The notes below the pieces were generated by a model. It searched no databases and was not told the origin of the DNA. It saw only the letters and a list, made by a program, of their open reading frames with translations. This document shows positions 1 to 6,470 of a stretch of 6,470 nucleotides of DNA, piece after piece. Positions within the stretch are counted from its first letter, which is position 1, and each line of letters starts with the position of its first letter. Both the position numbers and the translations under genes were made by a program. Source of the stretch: a bacterium (GTDB taxonomy: Bacteria; Bacillota; Negativicutes; Acidaminococcales; Acidaminococcaceae); NCBI GenBank assembly GCA_004562175.1, contig SFRS01000047.1, positions 1-6,470 of the forward strand, in the 5' to 3' direction.

Positions 1-472
1 CAGTGGTGCTGCTGGTGGGAGCAAGGCCCAAGGGGCATGCTTCCTTAGAAACGCCCACGTCTAAAATTACGTCTGCATTTTTGCCCAGGGTGGAATTGGC
101 ATTGCCCACCATGGCGATGATCTTGGCACCGATGCGGCGCAACGAGGGCAAAATATTGAGCACTTCGCCGGTCTCGCCACTGTTGGAGAGGGCGATGACA
201 ACGTCAGCGGCGGTGACCATGCCCAAATCGCCGTGAATGCCCTCGGCCGGGTGCAGATAAAAGGACGGGGTGCCGGTGCTGGCCAGAGTGGCGGCCATTT
301 TGCGACCAATGAGACCACTTTTACCCATACCGGTGATAACAGTGCGGCCCTCGCACTCCAAAATCAAGTTCACAGCCGCGGCAAAATTTTCATCTATGCG
401 AGGCACAAGCTCTAAAATGGCCTCTGCTTCCATGCGCAGGACCTCCTGTGCATGCTCCAGCATTGCTTCCAT
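1..472 (-). CDS. kdsD: Arabinose-5-phosphate isomerase, N-terminal part (partial, runs off left edge)
   Basis: This is the KdsD/KpsF/GutQ family, which interconverts D-ribulose 5-phosphate and D-arabinose 5-phosphate and so supplies the first committed precursor of Kdo. The visible 157 residues are an N-terminal helix followed by most of the SIS (sugar isomerase) domain. Family blocks seen are GMGKSGLIGRKMAATLASTG (49-68), HGDLGMVT (80-87), SNSGE (96-100) and KEACPLGLAPTSSTT (143-157). K51, H80, E103 and E144 fall where the E. coli KdsD residues K59, H88, E111 and E152 do, with a constant offset of 8, so the visible active site looks intact. The rest of the SIS domain and any C-terminal CBS pair (family length is about 320-330) lie outside. 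The start at 472 was chosen because GAAAGG lies 9 bases upstream; Met4 is a weaker alternative. It is last in the visible operon, 55 bases after kdsA. A paralogue role (GutQ/KpsF) is unlikely given its Kdo-gene neighbours. Confidence 0.93.
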   Translation of the reverse strand, partial: MEAMLEHAQEVLRMEAEAILELVPRIDENFAAAVNLILECEGRTVITGMGKSGLIGRKMAATLASTGTPSFYLHPAEGIHGDLGMVTAADVVIALSNSGETGEVLNILPSLRRIGAKIIAMVGNANSTLGKNADVILDVGVSKEACPLGLAPTSSTT

Positions 473-527
473 AATCTTTTACCTTTCTTTTTCAAGAGAA
501 ATTTTTTGCGTAGAGTTTTTGCGGAGC
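473..527 (-). other. kdsA-kdsD intergenic spacer, A-rich on the coding strand
   Basis: This is the largest gap in the window and the only junction where two genes are neither overlapping nor separated by fewer than 20 bases. On the plus strand it carries an imperfect tandem duplication, TTTTTTGCGTAGAG (502-515) followed by TTTTTGCGGAG (516-526). I see no terminator. A 4-bp stem at the kdsA stop (521-535) is not followed by a U-run in the transcript. No convincing -35/-10 pair is present, so kdsD is probably read through from kdsA. Confidence 0.5.
482..487 (-). promoter_or_regulatory. Ribosome binding site of kdsD
   Basis: GAAAGG sits 9 bases before the ATG at 472. It is weaker than the sites of kdsB, kdsA and msbA, but it supports this start over the in-frame Met three codons later. 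Confidence 0.6.
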
Positions 528-1346
528 TTAGCCGCGCACAATCTTGTCGATGGCCAGCACGTCGCTGAGCAGCTTTTTCAAGTTATCCAAGCGCACCATG
601 TTGGGGCCGTCGCTGAGTGCTTCCGCAGGGTTGTCGTGCACCTCTAAGAACAGCGCGTCGATGCCAACGGCAGCGGCAGCGCGGGCCATGTGGGGCACGT
701 ATTGGCTTTGGCCGCCACTGGAGGTGCCTTGGCCGCCGGGGATTTGCACGCTGTGGGTGGCATCCATGACTACGGGGTAACCGAGCTCGCGCATAATGGC
801 AAGGCCGCGCATGTCGGTCACTAGGGTGTTGTAGCCAAAGCTGGCGCCACGCTCAGTGAGCATGAGATTATTATTGCCCGCTTCCTCCACCTTTTTGATG
901 ACATTCTTCATGTCCCAGGGTGCCAGAAACTGGCCTTTTTTCACATTAATGGTCTTGCCGGTCTTGGCAGCAGCCCACACCAAATCGGTCTGGCGGCACA
1001 GGAAGGCCGGGATTTGCAGGATATCCACTACCTCAGCGGCCTTTTCTGCCTGCCAAGGCTCGTGAATATCGGTAACCACGGGCACACCCAAATCCTTCTT
1101 GATTTGTGCCAAAAGCTTCAGGCCCTCTTCGATACCGGGGCCACGGAAGGAAGCATAGGAGGAACGATTGGCCTTATCAAAGGAAGCCTTGAATACATAG
1201 GGAATACCCAATTCCTCACAAATAGCTTTGGTGCGTTGACCAATGGCCAGGCTACGCTCGTAGCCCTCTAAAACGCAGGGACCTGCCATGAGCAGCAGGG
1301 GATGGCCTTGGCCCACTTGGTAATTGCCAACTTTAACAATATGCAT
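528..1346 (-). CDS. kdsA: 3-deoxy-8-phosphooctulonate (Kdo-8-phosphate) synthase, metal-dependent class
   Basis: This cytoplasmic TIM-barrel enzyme condenses D-arabinose 5-phosphate with phosphoenolpyruvate to form Kdo-8-phosphate. Its 272 residues are normal to slightly short for the family. Diagnostic blocks are AGPCVLE (21-27), [11 protein letters not shown] (53-63), TDIHEP (92-97), [12 protein letters not shown] (111-122), [12 protein letters not shown] (134-145), [16 protein letters not shown] (165-180), DATHSVQ (195-201), FLEVHDNP (233-240) and ALSDGPN (243-249). The candidate metal ligands C24, H198, E235 and D246 keep exactly the spacing of C11, H185, E222 and D233 in the Aquifex aeolicus enzyme. 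The metal-independent E. coli enzyme has Asn at the Cys position. The ATG start is fixed by AGGAGG 5 bases upstream. It lies 9 bases after kdsB and is followed by kdsD, which makes its substrate. The only close alternative family, DAHP synthase, is excluded by the KANRSS block. Confidence 0.97.
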   Translation of the reverse strand: MHIVKVGNYQVGQGHPLLLMAGPCVLEGYERSLAIGQRTKAICEELGIPYVFKASFDKANRSSYASFRGPGIEEGLKLLAQIKKDLGVPVVTDIHEPWQAEKAAEVVDILQIPAFLCRQTDLVWAAAKTGKTINVKKGQFLAPWDMKNVIKKVEEAGNNNLMLTERGASFGYNTLVTDMRGLAIMRELGYPVVMDATHSVQIPGGQGTSSGGQSQYVPHMARAAAAVGIDALFLEVHDNPAEALSDGPNMVRLDNLKKLLSDVLAIDKIVRG

Positions 1347-1351
1347 AGTAA

Positions 1352-1357
1352 CCTCCT
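1352..1357 (-). promoter_or_regulatory. Strong ribosome binding site of kdsA, overlapping the kdsB stop codon
   Basis: A perfect AGGAGG lies 5 bases before the kdsA ATG. Its first two bases are the last two of the kdsB TAG stop (1356-1358). Ribosomes ending on kdsB therefore finish on the kdsA initiation site, which suggests translational coupling or reinitiation. Confidence 0.85.
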
Positions 1358-2090
1358 ATTTGTTCATCTTGGCAAACAGCTCGTTGACTGCTGCCAAATC
1401 CTCGGGGGTGTCAACACCGATGCCCTGGAAATCGCTTTCCAGAACCTTAATTTTATAACCATTTTCTAAAGCGCGCAGCTGCTCCAGGCTTTCGGCTCGC
1501 TCCAAGGGGGTGGGAGTCAAAGCAGCGTATTTCAAGAGGAAGCTGCGACGATAAGCATAAATGCCCACATGCTTGTACACCTTGTAGCCCTCCGGCTTGT
1601 TGCGAGGATAGGGCATCAGGCTGCGAGAAAAGTACAGTGCGTAGCCATTCAAATCGGTGACAACCTTCACAGCTGCCGGATTATTGTAATCAGCCTCGTC
1701 CATAACCACCTTCATCGTGGCCATTTGCAGCTGGTCATCATCGGTGAAGGCGGCTGCCAAACGGTCGATTACCTCCGGCGGAATCATGGGCTCGTCACCC
1801 TGCACATTGACGATGACGTCCACATCGGGATAGTTCAAGGCTACCTCGGCCAAGCGGTCGGTGCCGCTGGGATGATCGGGGGAGGTCATCATGGCCTTGC
1901 CACCGCAGGCCTCCACAGCCTTTTTCACCAGCTCATTATCAGTTGCCACAACCACCTCATCGGGCAGCTGGGCTTGGCAGGCTCTTTCGTACACACGTTG
2001 AATCATGGGCTTGCCACAAATCATGGACAGGGGCTTGCCCGGCAAACGAGTGGATGCATAGCGTGCAGGAATTACACAAAGTACCTTCAT
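1356..2090 (-). CDS. kdsB: CMP-Kdo synthetase (3-deoxy-manno-octulosonate cytidylyltransferase)
   Basis: KdsB activates Kdo with CTP to CMP-Kdo and pyrophosphate in the cytoplasm, giving the unstable sugar donor used by WaaA. The 244 residues match the family's usual length of about 245-250. The nucleotide-binding start IPARYASTRLPGKPL (7-21) is followed by ATDN (49-52), SGTDR (75-79), VNVQGDEP (94-101), FSRSLMPYPR (154-163), YKHVGIYAYRRSF (172-184), ESLEQLRALENG (200-211) and GVDTPEDL (225-232). D99 in QGDEP and D227 in VDTPEDL correspond to the Mg2+-binding aspartates of the family. Its ATG overlaps the waaA-lpxK TGA by 4 bases, so synthesis of the donor is likely coupled to that of the transferase that uses it. 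AAGGAG inside the lpxK end supports the start. A general nucleotidyltransferase such as NeuA is excluded by the Kdo-specific tail blocks. Confidence 0.97.
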   Translation of the reverse strand: MKVLCVIPARYASTRLPGKPLSMICGKPMIQRVYERACQAQLPDEVVVATDNELVKKAVEACGGKAMMTSPDHPSGTDRLAEVALNYPDVDVIVNVQGDEPMIPPEVIDRLAAAFTDDDQLQMATMKVVMDEADYNNPAAVKVVTDLNGYALYFSRSLMPYPRNKPEGYKVYKHVGIYAYRRSFLLKYAALTPTPLERAESLEQLRALENGYKIKVLESDFQGIGVDTPEDLAAVNELFAKMNK

Positions 2091-4621
2091 TTTTTATCAT
2101 GCTCCTTCTTAATGGCATTATCAATATATTCCTTGAACTTATCCATGCCCTCGGTGATGCAGATATCCATATTCAGGATATACAGGGGGATCTCACGGGC
2201 AGAATAAATAAACTCGGTGGGAATCTTTACTGCGTCCTTGGCAGTGGCGATCATGGCCACAGCCTTGAGGCTACTGGCGCGCTCGTTAATATATTGCATT
2301 TCCAGCATACCGTAATCATGATGGTCAGGATAGCGTACAGCCTCTAAAATATTCAGGCCAATGCTGGACAGAGTTTGCTCAAAGGATGACGGGTTGCCGA
2401 TAGCGGAGAAAACCATCACGTCCTTGCCACGCAGCTCCTCTAAATCCTTGAAGTTTTCGGAAATACCCTTGTACCAATCGGCGATTTCCACAAAGTTTTT
2501 CGGATGGTGAATACTTTCGATGACGGGAGCGTCCGCATTGTATTTAGCAATGGTGTGACGCAGCTGCATGCGGCTGAGCTTGCTGCTTTGGTCCGTCTTG
2601 GTCAGCAAGAACAAGTCACCACGCTCCAGGTTTTGCAGGGGCTCACGCAGGGTGCCACGGGGCAGCACGCAGCCATTACCAAACATGTTCAGGGTGTCCA
2701 CCAAAACCACGTCCAAATCGCGCTCTAATTGCCAATGCTGGTAGCCATCGTCCATGATGATGACCTCGGCGTTCATCTTTTCCACAGCATAGCGTCCGGT
2801 TACGGCGCGGTTTTTGCCGATGATGACGGGGATACCGGGCAGGGTTTTGGCCATCAAGTAGGCCTCATCACCTGCTTCATAAGCAGTCATGAAAATCTTG
2901 TTGCCATCGGAAACAACGCCCAGCTCCTTGCCCCAGTGGGAACGATAGCCACGGTTCAGGATGACCACGCGATAGCCCATGGCCTTCACAATGGTGGCCA
3001 TTTTTTGGGCCGTCGGAGTTTTGCCGGTGCCGCCAACGGTGATGTTACCGATGGAGATAACACAGCAATTCAGCTTTTCCTTCTTCAAAAGGCCGGATTC
3101 ATACATGTTCAGCTTACAGCACACGCCGAATTTATAGAGATAGGACATGCCCCGCAGCAGAGCTAGCAGTAGCCAGCCCGTGAAGGGTGTGTCGGGACCA
3201 TAGGCAATGCGATAAATATACTGGATGACAGCGTCACCATGGCGCAAACGGCCACCGCCCTCGTCGGTAAGATTGCGGGTGTTGATGGGATAAACGGAGT
3301 ATTCCTTGGCCGGAACAGCCGTCAAATCCAGCAGCTCCTTCAAATAGTGGATACTGCGCACGTCAGCACCACGATTTTCCTTGATAACCTGCAGGGAGGC
3401 TGCACCCATTTGGGCACGGCGTTCGTCATTTTTAATAATATCCAGCATTTCGCTGGTCAGCTCGCTTTGGTTATTAACCATTTTGCAGGCCTTGACCTTG
3501 CTCAAAAGGGCATAGGAGTCCTTGAAGTTTTGCATGCTGGGACCAACCAAAATAGGCTTAGCATGAGCTGCGGGCTCCAGCACGTTATGGCCACCAGTAC
3601 CACTAAAGGAGCCGCCCACATAAACTACATCGCCTACGGCGTAAATACGGCCCAGCTCGCCAATGGTGTCGATGATGAGCAGGGGATATTCCTTGCGCTC
3701 GCCCTCCTCCTCCTTCATCTTGGAGCGATAGCCAGTCTCATAGCCATAATGGCTGGCCAGCTTAGCAATTTCTTCTGCACGCGCGGTTTTACGGGGAGCG
3801 ATAATCAAACGAGCATGGGGATATTGGGCGCGCACAGCCTTAAAGGACTCCAGTAAAACCTTTTCCTCGCCGGGGTGGGTAGATCCGGCCACGATGATGG
3901 GATAATGGTCCTTCAGGCCCAGCTCATAGCGATATTTAGCCAAATCCTCGGGAGTAACCTCAGCGTAGGTTTGGTCAAATTTAGTATTGCCGGTAACGAA
4001 AATTTTGCGTCTATCAGCACCCAAATGGGCAATATAGTCGGCATCAATGCTGGACTGCATGCAGAAGCGAGTCACAGTGTTCAGCATATCGTCCCAAATG
4101 CCATACAGGTAACGATAATTCTTAACGGATTTTTCGGAGATACGGCCGTTAACCATCATGACAGGTATGTGGCGTTCGCGAATGGCGCGCAAAAAGTTGG
4201 GCCACAGCTCGGTTTCCACGGGCATGAAAACACCGGGATGAATGCGCTTGACTAAGGACTCAGCCACGAAGGGTAAATCCAGCGGGAAATAAATGATGGC
4301 ATCGGCCTCAGGAATAATTTGCTTAGCCATATTATAACCGCCTACAGTGAAGGCACTGACCAATACGGGACGGTCCGGCATGGACTTGCGAATTTGCTTG
4401 ACCAAGGGACTGGTGGCTACGATTTCACCCACGGAGGCACCGTGAATCCAAATGCAGTCCTTGCCCATGACCTTGGCTATCTCTTCTTCATCTATGTTGC
4501 CAAAAACCTGCTGCTTAAAGCGCAGGCCAAAGCCCTTTTCCGTAAATAAGCGATAGGTATAATAGGGCAGTACAAAGACCACAAGCACTATTAAAATAAG
4601 GATATTATACAGAATATACAT
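2087..4621 (-). CDS. waaA-lpxK: Bifunctional Kdo transferase / tetraacyldisaccharide 4'-kinase (WaaA-LpxK fusion)
   Basis: This 844-residue inner-membrane protein joins two lipid A-core enzymes. Residues 1 to about 430 are WaaA (KdtA), which adds Kdo from CMP-Kdo to lipid IVA. It has a membrane anchor (4-23), HGASVGE (60-66, with E66 at the catalytic Glu60 position of E. coli), ETELWPN (136-142), GNTKFD (211-216), AGSTHPGEE (245-253) and GGHNVLEPAAHAKP (343-356). From about 470 to 844 it is LpxK, which phosphorylates the disaccharide 4' position. LpxK shows a second hydrophobic segment (481-500), a Walker A GGTGKT (530-535), NRGYR (556-560), MDDGYQH (623-629), LPRGTLREP (653-661), TKTD (674-677) and PDHHDY (765-770). 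Both halves are close to full family length. No stop, frameshift or good internal start separates them, so this is a true fusion, as known in Negativicutes. A Gly-rich linker lies near 450-462. Whether the WaaA half adds one or two Kdo cannot be read from sequence. Confidence 0.96.
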   Translation of the reverse strand: MYILYNILILIVLVVFVLPYYTYRLFTEKGFGLRFKQQVFGNIDEEEIAKVMGKDCIWIHGASVGEIVATSPLVKQIRKSMPDRPVLVSAFTVGGYNMAKQIIPEADAIIYFPLDLPFVAESLVKRIHPGVFMPVETELWPNFLRAIRERHIPVMMVNGRISEKSVKNYRYLYGIWDDMLNTVTRFCMQSSIDADYIAHLGADRRKIFVTGNTKFDQTYAEVTPEDLAKYRYELGLKDHYPIIVAGSTHPGEEKVLLESFKAVRAQYPHARLIIAPRKTARAEEIAKLASHYGYETGYRSKMKEEEGERKEYPLLIIDTIGELGRIYAVGDVVYVGGSFSGTGGHNVLEPAAHAKPILVGPSMQNFKDSYALLSKVKACKMVNNQSELTSEMLDIIKNDERRAQMGAASLQVIKENRGADVRSIHYLKELLDLTAVPAKEYSVYPINTRNLTDEGGGRLRHGDAVIQYIYRIAYGPDTPFTGWLLLALLRGMSYLYKFGVCCKLNMYESGLLKKEKLNCCVISIGNITVGGTGKTPTAQKMATIVKAMGYRVVILNRGYRSHWGKELGVVSDGNKIFMTAYEAGDEAYLMAKTLPGIPVIIGKNRAVTGRYAVEKMNAEVIIMDDGYQHWQLERDLDVVLVDTLNMFGNGCVLPRGTLREPLQNLERGDLFLLTKTDQSSKLSRMQLRHTIAKYNADAPVIESIHHPKNFVEIADWYKGISENFKDLEELRGKDVMVFSAIGNPSSFEQTLSSIGLNILEAVRYPDHHDYGMLEMQYINERASSLKAVAMIATAKDAVKIPTEFIYSAREIPLYILNMDICITEGMDKFKEYIDNAIKKEHDKK
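2102..2107 (-). promoter_or_regulatory. Ribosome binding site of kdsB inside the lpxK coding end
   Basis: AAGGAG lies 11 bases before the kdsB ATG, embedded in the last codons of waaA-lpxK. The spacing is a little long, but the 4-base ATGA overlap at 2087-2090 would allow reinitiation by ribosomes that have just terminated. Confidence 0.7.
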
Positions 4622-4628
4622 GAGTTAA

Positions 4629-4633
4629 CCTCT
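4629..4633 (-). promoter_or_regulatory. Ribosome binding site of waaA-lpxK
   Basis: AGAGG lies 7 bases before the ATG at 4621, in the 19-base gap after the msbA stop. It fixes the start immediately before the hydrophobic WaaA membrane anchor. Confidence 0.7.
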
Positions 4634-4640
4634 TTTCGCC

Positions 4641-6374
4641 TTAATGTGTCTCTTTGCTGCGATATTGAATGGTGTAAAGATGAGCGTACAAGCCATCCTG
4701 AGCCATGAGTTCATCATGGGTACCCTGCTCTACCAGGCAGCCCTTTTCCAAAACCATAATCTTATCAGCATTTTTTATGGTAGAAAGGCGATGAGCGATA
4801 ACAAAGGAGGTTCTGCCGACCATGAGGCGGTCCAAGGCCTCCTGTACCACGCGCTCGCTTTCCGTATCCAAAGCAGAGGTTGCCTCATCCAAAATGAGGA
4901 TTTGGGGATTTTTGAGTATTGCCCGGGCAATAGAAATGCGCTGGCGTTGGCCACCGGAAATATTCATGCCGCGGTCGCCCAGCATGGTTTGATAGCCATT
5001 GGGCAGCTCCATAATAAAGTTGTGAGCGTTAGCTGCCTTGGCCGCAGCCTCCACCTCCTCCTTAGTAGCATCCAGACGACCATAAAGAATGTTGTCATAC
5101 ACGCTGCCATTGAAAAGCACGGTCTCCTGGGGCACGATACCCACCTGCTCACGCAGGGAGTTCAACGTCACCTGACGGATATCCTGGCCGTCAATGGTAA
5201 TGCTGCCCTCGGATACATCATAGAAGCGGGGCAGAAGGCTGGCCACAGTGGATTTGCCGGCACCGGAGGGGCCCACAAAGGCAATCATTTCACCGGGCTT
5301 CACATCAAAGCTCACATTATTCAGCACCTGCTCGCCGGGATTGTAGGAGAAGGAAACATTGTTGAAGCGCACATTGCCCTTTACAGTGGGCATGGTTTTG
5401 GCTCCCGGCAAAGTTTGCACGGTCTCGGGCAAGTCCAGAATGCCAAAAACACGCTGACCGGCGGCCATGGCCTTTTGGATATTGCCAATGACACGGCTCA
5501 AGCGCTTGATGGGGTTGGAAATATTAACAGCATAGGTTAAGAAGGCAACCAAGCTACCAGCAGTAATAGTACCATCAATAACGCTATTGCCACCGTACCA
5601 AAGGATAATGGTTACGCCTACCGCAGCCACGAACTCAATGGTCGGGGTCAGCGTAGCGGACAGCTGGGCATATTTCATATTGGCACGGAAGTTTTTGATG
5701 TTTTCCTTTTCAAAGCGATTGATTTCGTAGTCCTCACGCACGAAGGATTTGATCACGCGAGCTGAGGAAACGGTTTCCTGCAGCACGGAGGTGATGTCCG
5801 CAGCAGCCTCTTGAATGCGGCTACCGGATTTGCGGATACGCTTGCCAAATTGGTCGATGAAAAGCAGCACCACGGGGAAGGTACTGAAGGTTACCAAGAA
5901 CAAACGCCAATCCAAATAAATCATCATCACAATGGAGGCGATGAGGATAACGCTTTCTGTTACCATTTCCACCACATTTTCGACCATGGCGGACTGCAGG
6001 GCGCCAACGTCGTTGGTCACATAGCTCATGATGGTGCCGGTTTTGTTTTTGTCATAAAAATCCAGACTCAAGCGCTGCAGCTTTTCGAACACAGCCTTGC
6101 GAATATCGATAATCACACGTTGGCCCACATAGTTCATCAAATAGCTTTGACCATAGAAGGCGATGCCACGGATGATGAAGACTACGATAATGCTGATTAC
6201 AATGTAATTGAGCATTTCGGTATTCTTTTCCTTGAGCACCTGGTCCACCATATCCTTGATAATCCAAGGCAGATAGGCCGTACCGCCAGCGGCGATAGCG
6301 GTGCAGATGGCTGCGCACAGGCCCCGGAAGAGATAGGGCTTAACATATTTTAACGCACGAAAGTATAAATTCAT
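4641..6374 (-). CDS. msbA: Lipid A export ABC transporter, fused permease and ATPase (MsbA)
   Basis: MsbA flips the lipid A-core molecule from the inner to the outer leaflet of the inner membrane as a homodimer. The 577 residues match the half-transporter length of about 580. The N-terminal membrane domain has about six hydrophobic helices (roughly 16-36, 55-75, 133-153, 157-175, 245-262 and 268-286, judged by eye). The ATPase domain from about 335 has Walker A GPSGAGKST (368-376), Q-loop Gln416 in VPQETVLF, signature ISGGQRQR (472-479), Walker B ILILDE (492-497, catalytic E497), D-loop SALD (500-503) and switch His528 in IAHRLST. All are intact; Ile replaces the usual Leu of LSGGQ, a common variant. 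Sequence alone fits multidrug half-transporters of the same family equally well, so the lipid A assignment rests on its place between lpxB and waaA-lpxK. The start overlaps the lpxB stop (ATGA) and has AGGAG 5 bases upstream. Confidence 0.92.
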   Translation of the reverse strand: MNLYFRALKYVKPYLFRGLCAAICTAIAAGGTAYLPWIIKDMVDQVLKEKNTEMLNYIVISIIVVFIIRGIAFYGQSYLMNYVGQRVIIDIRKAVFEKLQRLSLDFYDKNKTGTIMSYVTNDVGALQSAMVENVVEMVTESVILIASIVMMIYLDWRLFLVTFSTFPVVLLFIDQFGKRIRKSGSRIQEAAADITSVLQETVSSARVIKSFVREDYEINRFEKENIKNFRANMKYAQLSATLTPTIEFVAAVGVTIILWYGGNSVIDGTITAGSLVAFLTYAVNISNPIKRLSRVIGNIQKAMAAGQRVFGILDLPETVQTLPGAKTMPTVKGNVRFNNVSFSYNPGEQVLNNVSFDVKPGEMIAFVGPSGAGKSTVASLLPRFYDVSEGSITIDGQDIRQVTLNSLREQVGIVPQETVLFNGSVYDNILYGRLDATKEEVEAAAKAANAHNFIMELPNGYQTMLGDRGMNISGGQRQRISIARAILKNPQILILDEATSALDTESERVVQEALDRLMVGRTSFVIAHRLSTIKNADKIMVLEKGCLVEQGTHDELMAQDGLYAHLYTIQYRSKETH

Positions 6375-6470
6375 TTTTTCTCCTCAGCTATTCTTAGAAT
6401 TAGTTGGGCAACTCTCTTTACGGCTCCTGGTTCACCTAGGCGCGCTTTCATGAAGGCTAAATCAGCCTCC
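6371..6470 (-). CDS. lpxB: Lipid A disaccharide synthase, C-terminal 32 residues (partial, runs off right edge)
   Basis: Only the last 32 codons and the TGA stop are in the window. The reading frame is open from the right edge and ends in ARLGEPGAVKRVAQLIL followed by RIAEEKK. The LGEPGA-x-x-R-x-A block near the C-terminus is characteristic of LpxB, the glycosyltransferase that joins UDP-2,3-diacylglucosamine and lipid X into the lipid A disaccharide that LpxK later phosphorylates. Its TGA overlaps the msbA ATG by 4 bases, so it belongs to the same transcript. The identification rests on a short tail plus context. Related GT-B glycosyltransferases can end in similar A-x-R-x-A helices, but in front of msbA and waaA-lpxK, LpxB is by far the best explanation. 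Confidence 0.82.
   Translation of the reverse strand, partial: EADLAFMKARLGEPGAVKRVAQLILRIAEEKK
6380..6384 (-). promoter_or_regulatory. Ribosome binding site of msbA within the lpxB 3' end
   Basis: AGGAG lies 5 bases before the msbA ATG, inside the last codons of lpxB. With the 4-base ATGA overlap at 6371-6374 it indicates coupled translation of the two genes. Confidence 0.8.

Noticed and set aside
67..318. Minus-strand open frame of 83 codons near the left edge
   Set aside because: It is an alternative frame inside kdsD, whose own frame carries the full SIS-domain motif series.
521..535. Possible terminator hairpin at the kdsA stop codon
   Set aside because: The stem is only about 4 G/C pairs around a 7-base loop, and the transcript continues with A-rich sequence rather than a U-run.
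3195..3260. Separate lpxK start inside the fusion
   Set aside because: The ATG next to a GA-rich stretch at the linker is out of frame with LpxK, and the first in-frame Met residues after it (492, 506) fall inside or after the hydrophobic segment without a ribosome site.
3239..3856. Plus-strand open frame of 205 codons opposite the WaaA half, with similar ones at 1569-2207, 3875-4255 and 5811-6353
   Set aside because: Each lies wholly or almost wholly antisense to a gene with clear family motifs, has the same His/Gln/Ala-rich composition typical of antisense frames, and shows no domain. A conserved antisense protein would be remarkable, but nothing here supports one.
4644..5540. Plus-strand open frame of 298 codons opposite msbA
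   Set aside because: It is antisense to the conserved ATPase domain of msbA, its translation is rich in His, Gln and Gly with no recognisable domain, and it has no matching neighbours. It is a shadow of the msbA codon pattern.
6375..6410. Possible promoter in front of msbA (TTGCCC and TAAGAAT)
   Set aside because: The two boxes are only 9 bases apart, far below the usual 16-18, and they lie inside lpxB coding sequence.

Overview
The window is one stretch of a lipopolysaccharide (LPS) inner-core and lipid A operon, with every gene on the minus strand. Transcription runs from high to low coordinates: the 3' end of lpxB, then msbA, a fused waaA-lpxK, kdsB, kdsA, and the 5' part of kdsD, which runs off the left edge. 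Both edge genes are partial. Coding density is nearly complete. lpxB/msbA and waaA-lpxK/kdsB overlap by 4 bases (ATGA), the msbA to waaA gap is 19 bases, the kdsB to kdsA gap is 9 bases, and the largest gap is 55 bases before kdsD. No terminator or convincing promoter is visible, so the operon promoter probably lies upstream, beyond the right edge.

The genes form a coherent pathway. KdsD makes D-arabinose 5-phosphate from ribulose 5-phosphate. KdsA condenses it with phosphoenolpyruvate to Kdo-8-phosphate. A phosphatase not in the window (KdsC or equivalent) must remove the phosphate, and KdsB then activates Kdo as CMP-Kdo. LpxB makes the lipid A disaccharide, the LpxK domain adds the 4'-phosphate to give lipid IVA, and the WaaA domain transfers Kdo from CMP-Kdo. 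MsbA flips the lipid A-core product across the inner membrane.

The organism is most likely a diderm Firmicute of the class Negativicutes (the Veillonella/Selenomonas/Acidaminococcus/Phascolarctobacterium group). The pointers are the single-chain WaaA-LpxK protein, this gene order, Firmicute-style Shine-Dalgarno sequences (AGGAGG, AAGGAG, AGGAG) and roughly balanced base composition as judged by eye. Genus cannot be assigned from the sequence alone.

I found no mobile element, CRISPR array, tRNA/rRNA or evidence of an undescribed system. The points of most interest are the waaA-lpxK fusion, whose domain order is the reverse of the pathway order, and a KdsA carrying the complete ligand set of the metal-dependent class. 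Long plus-strand open frames are antisense shadows of the real genes.
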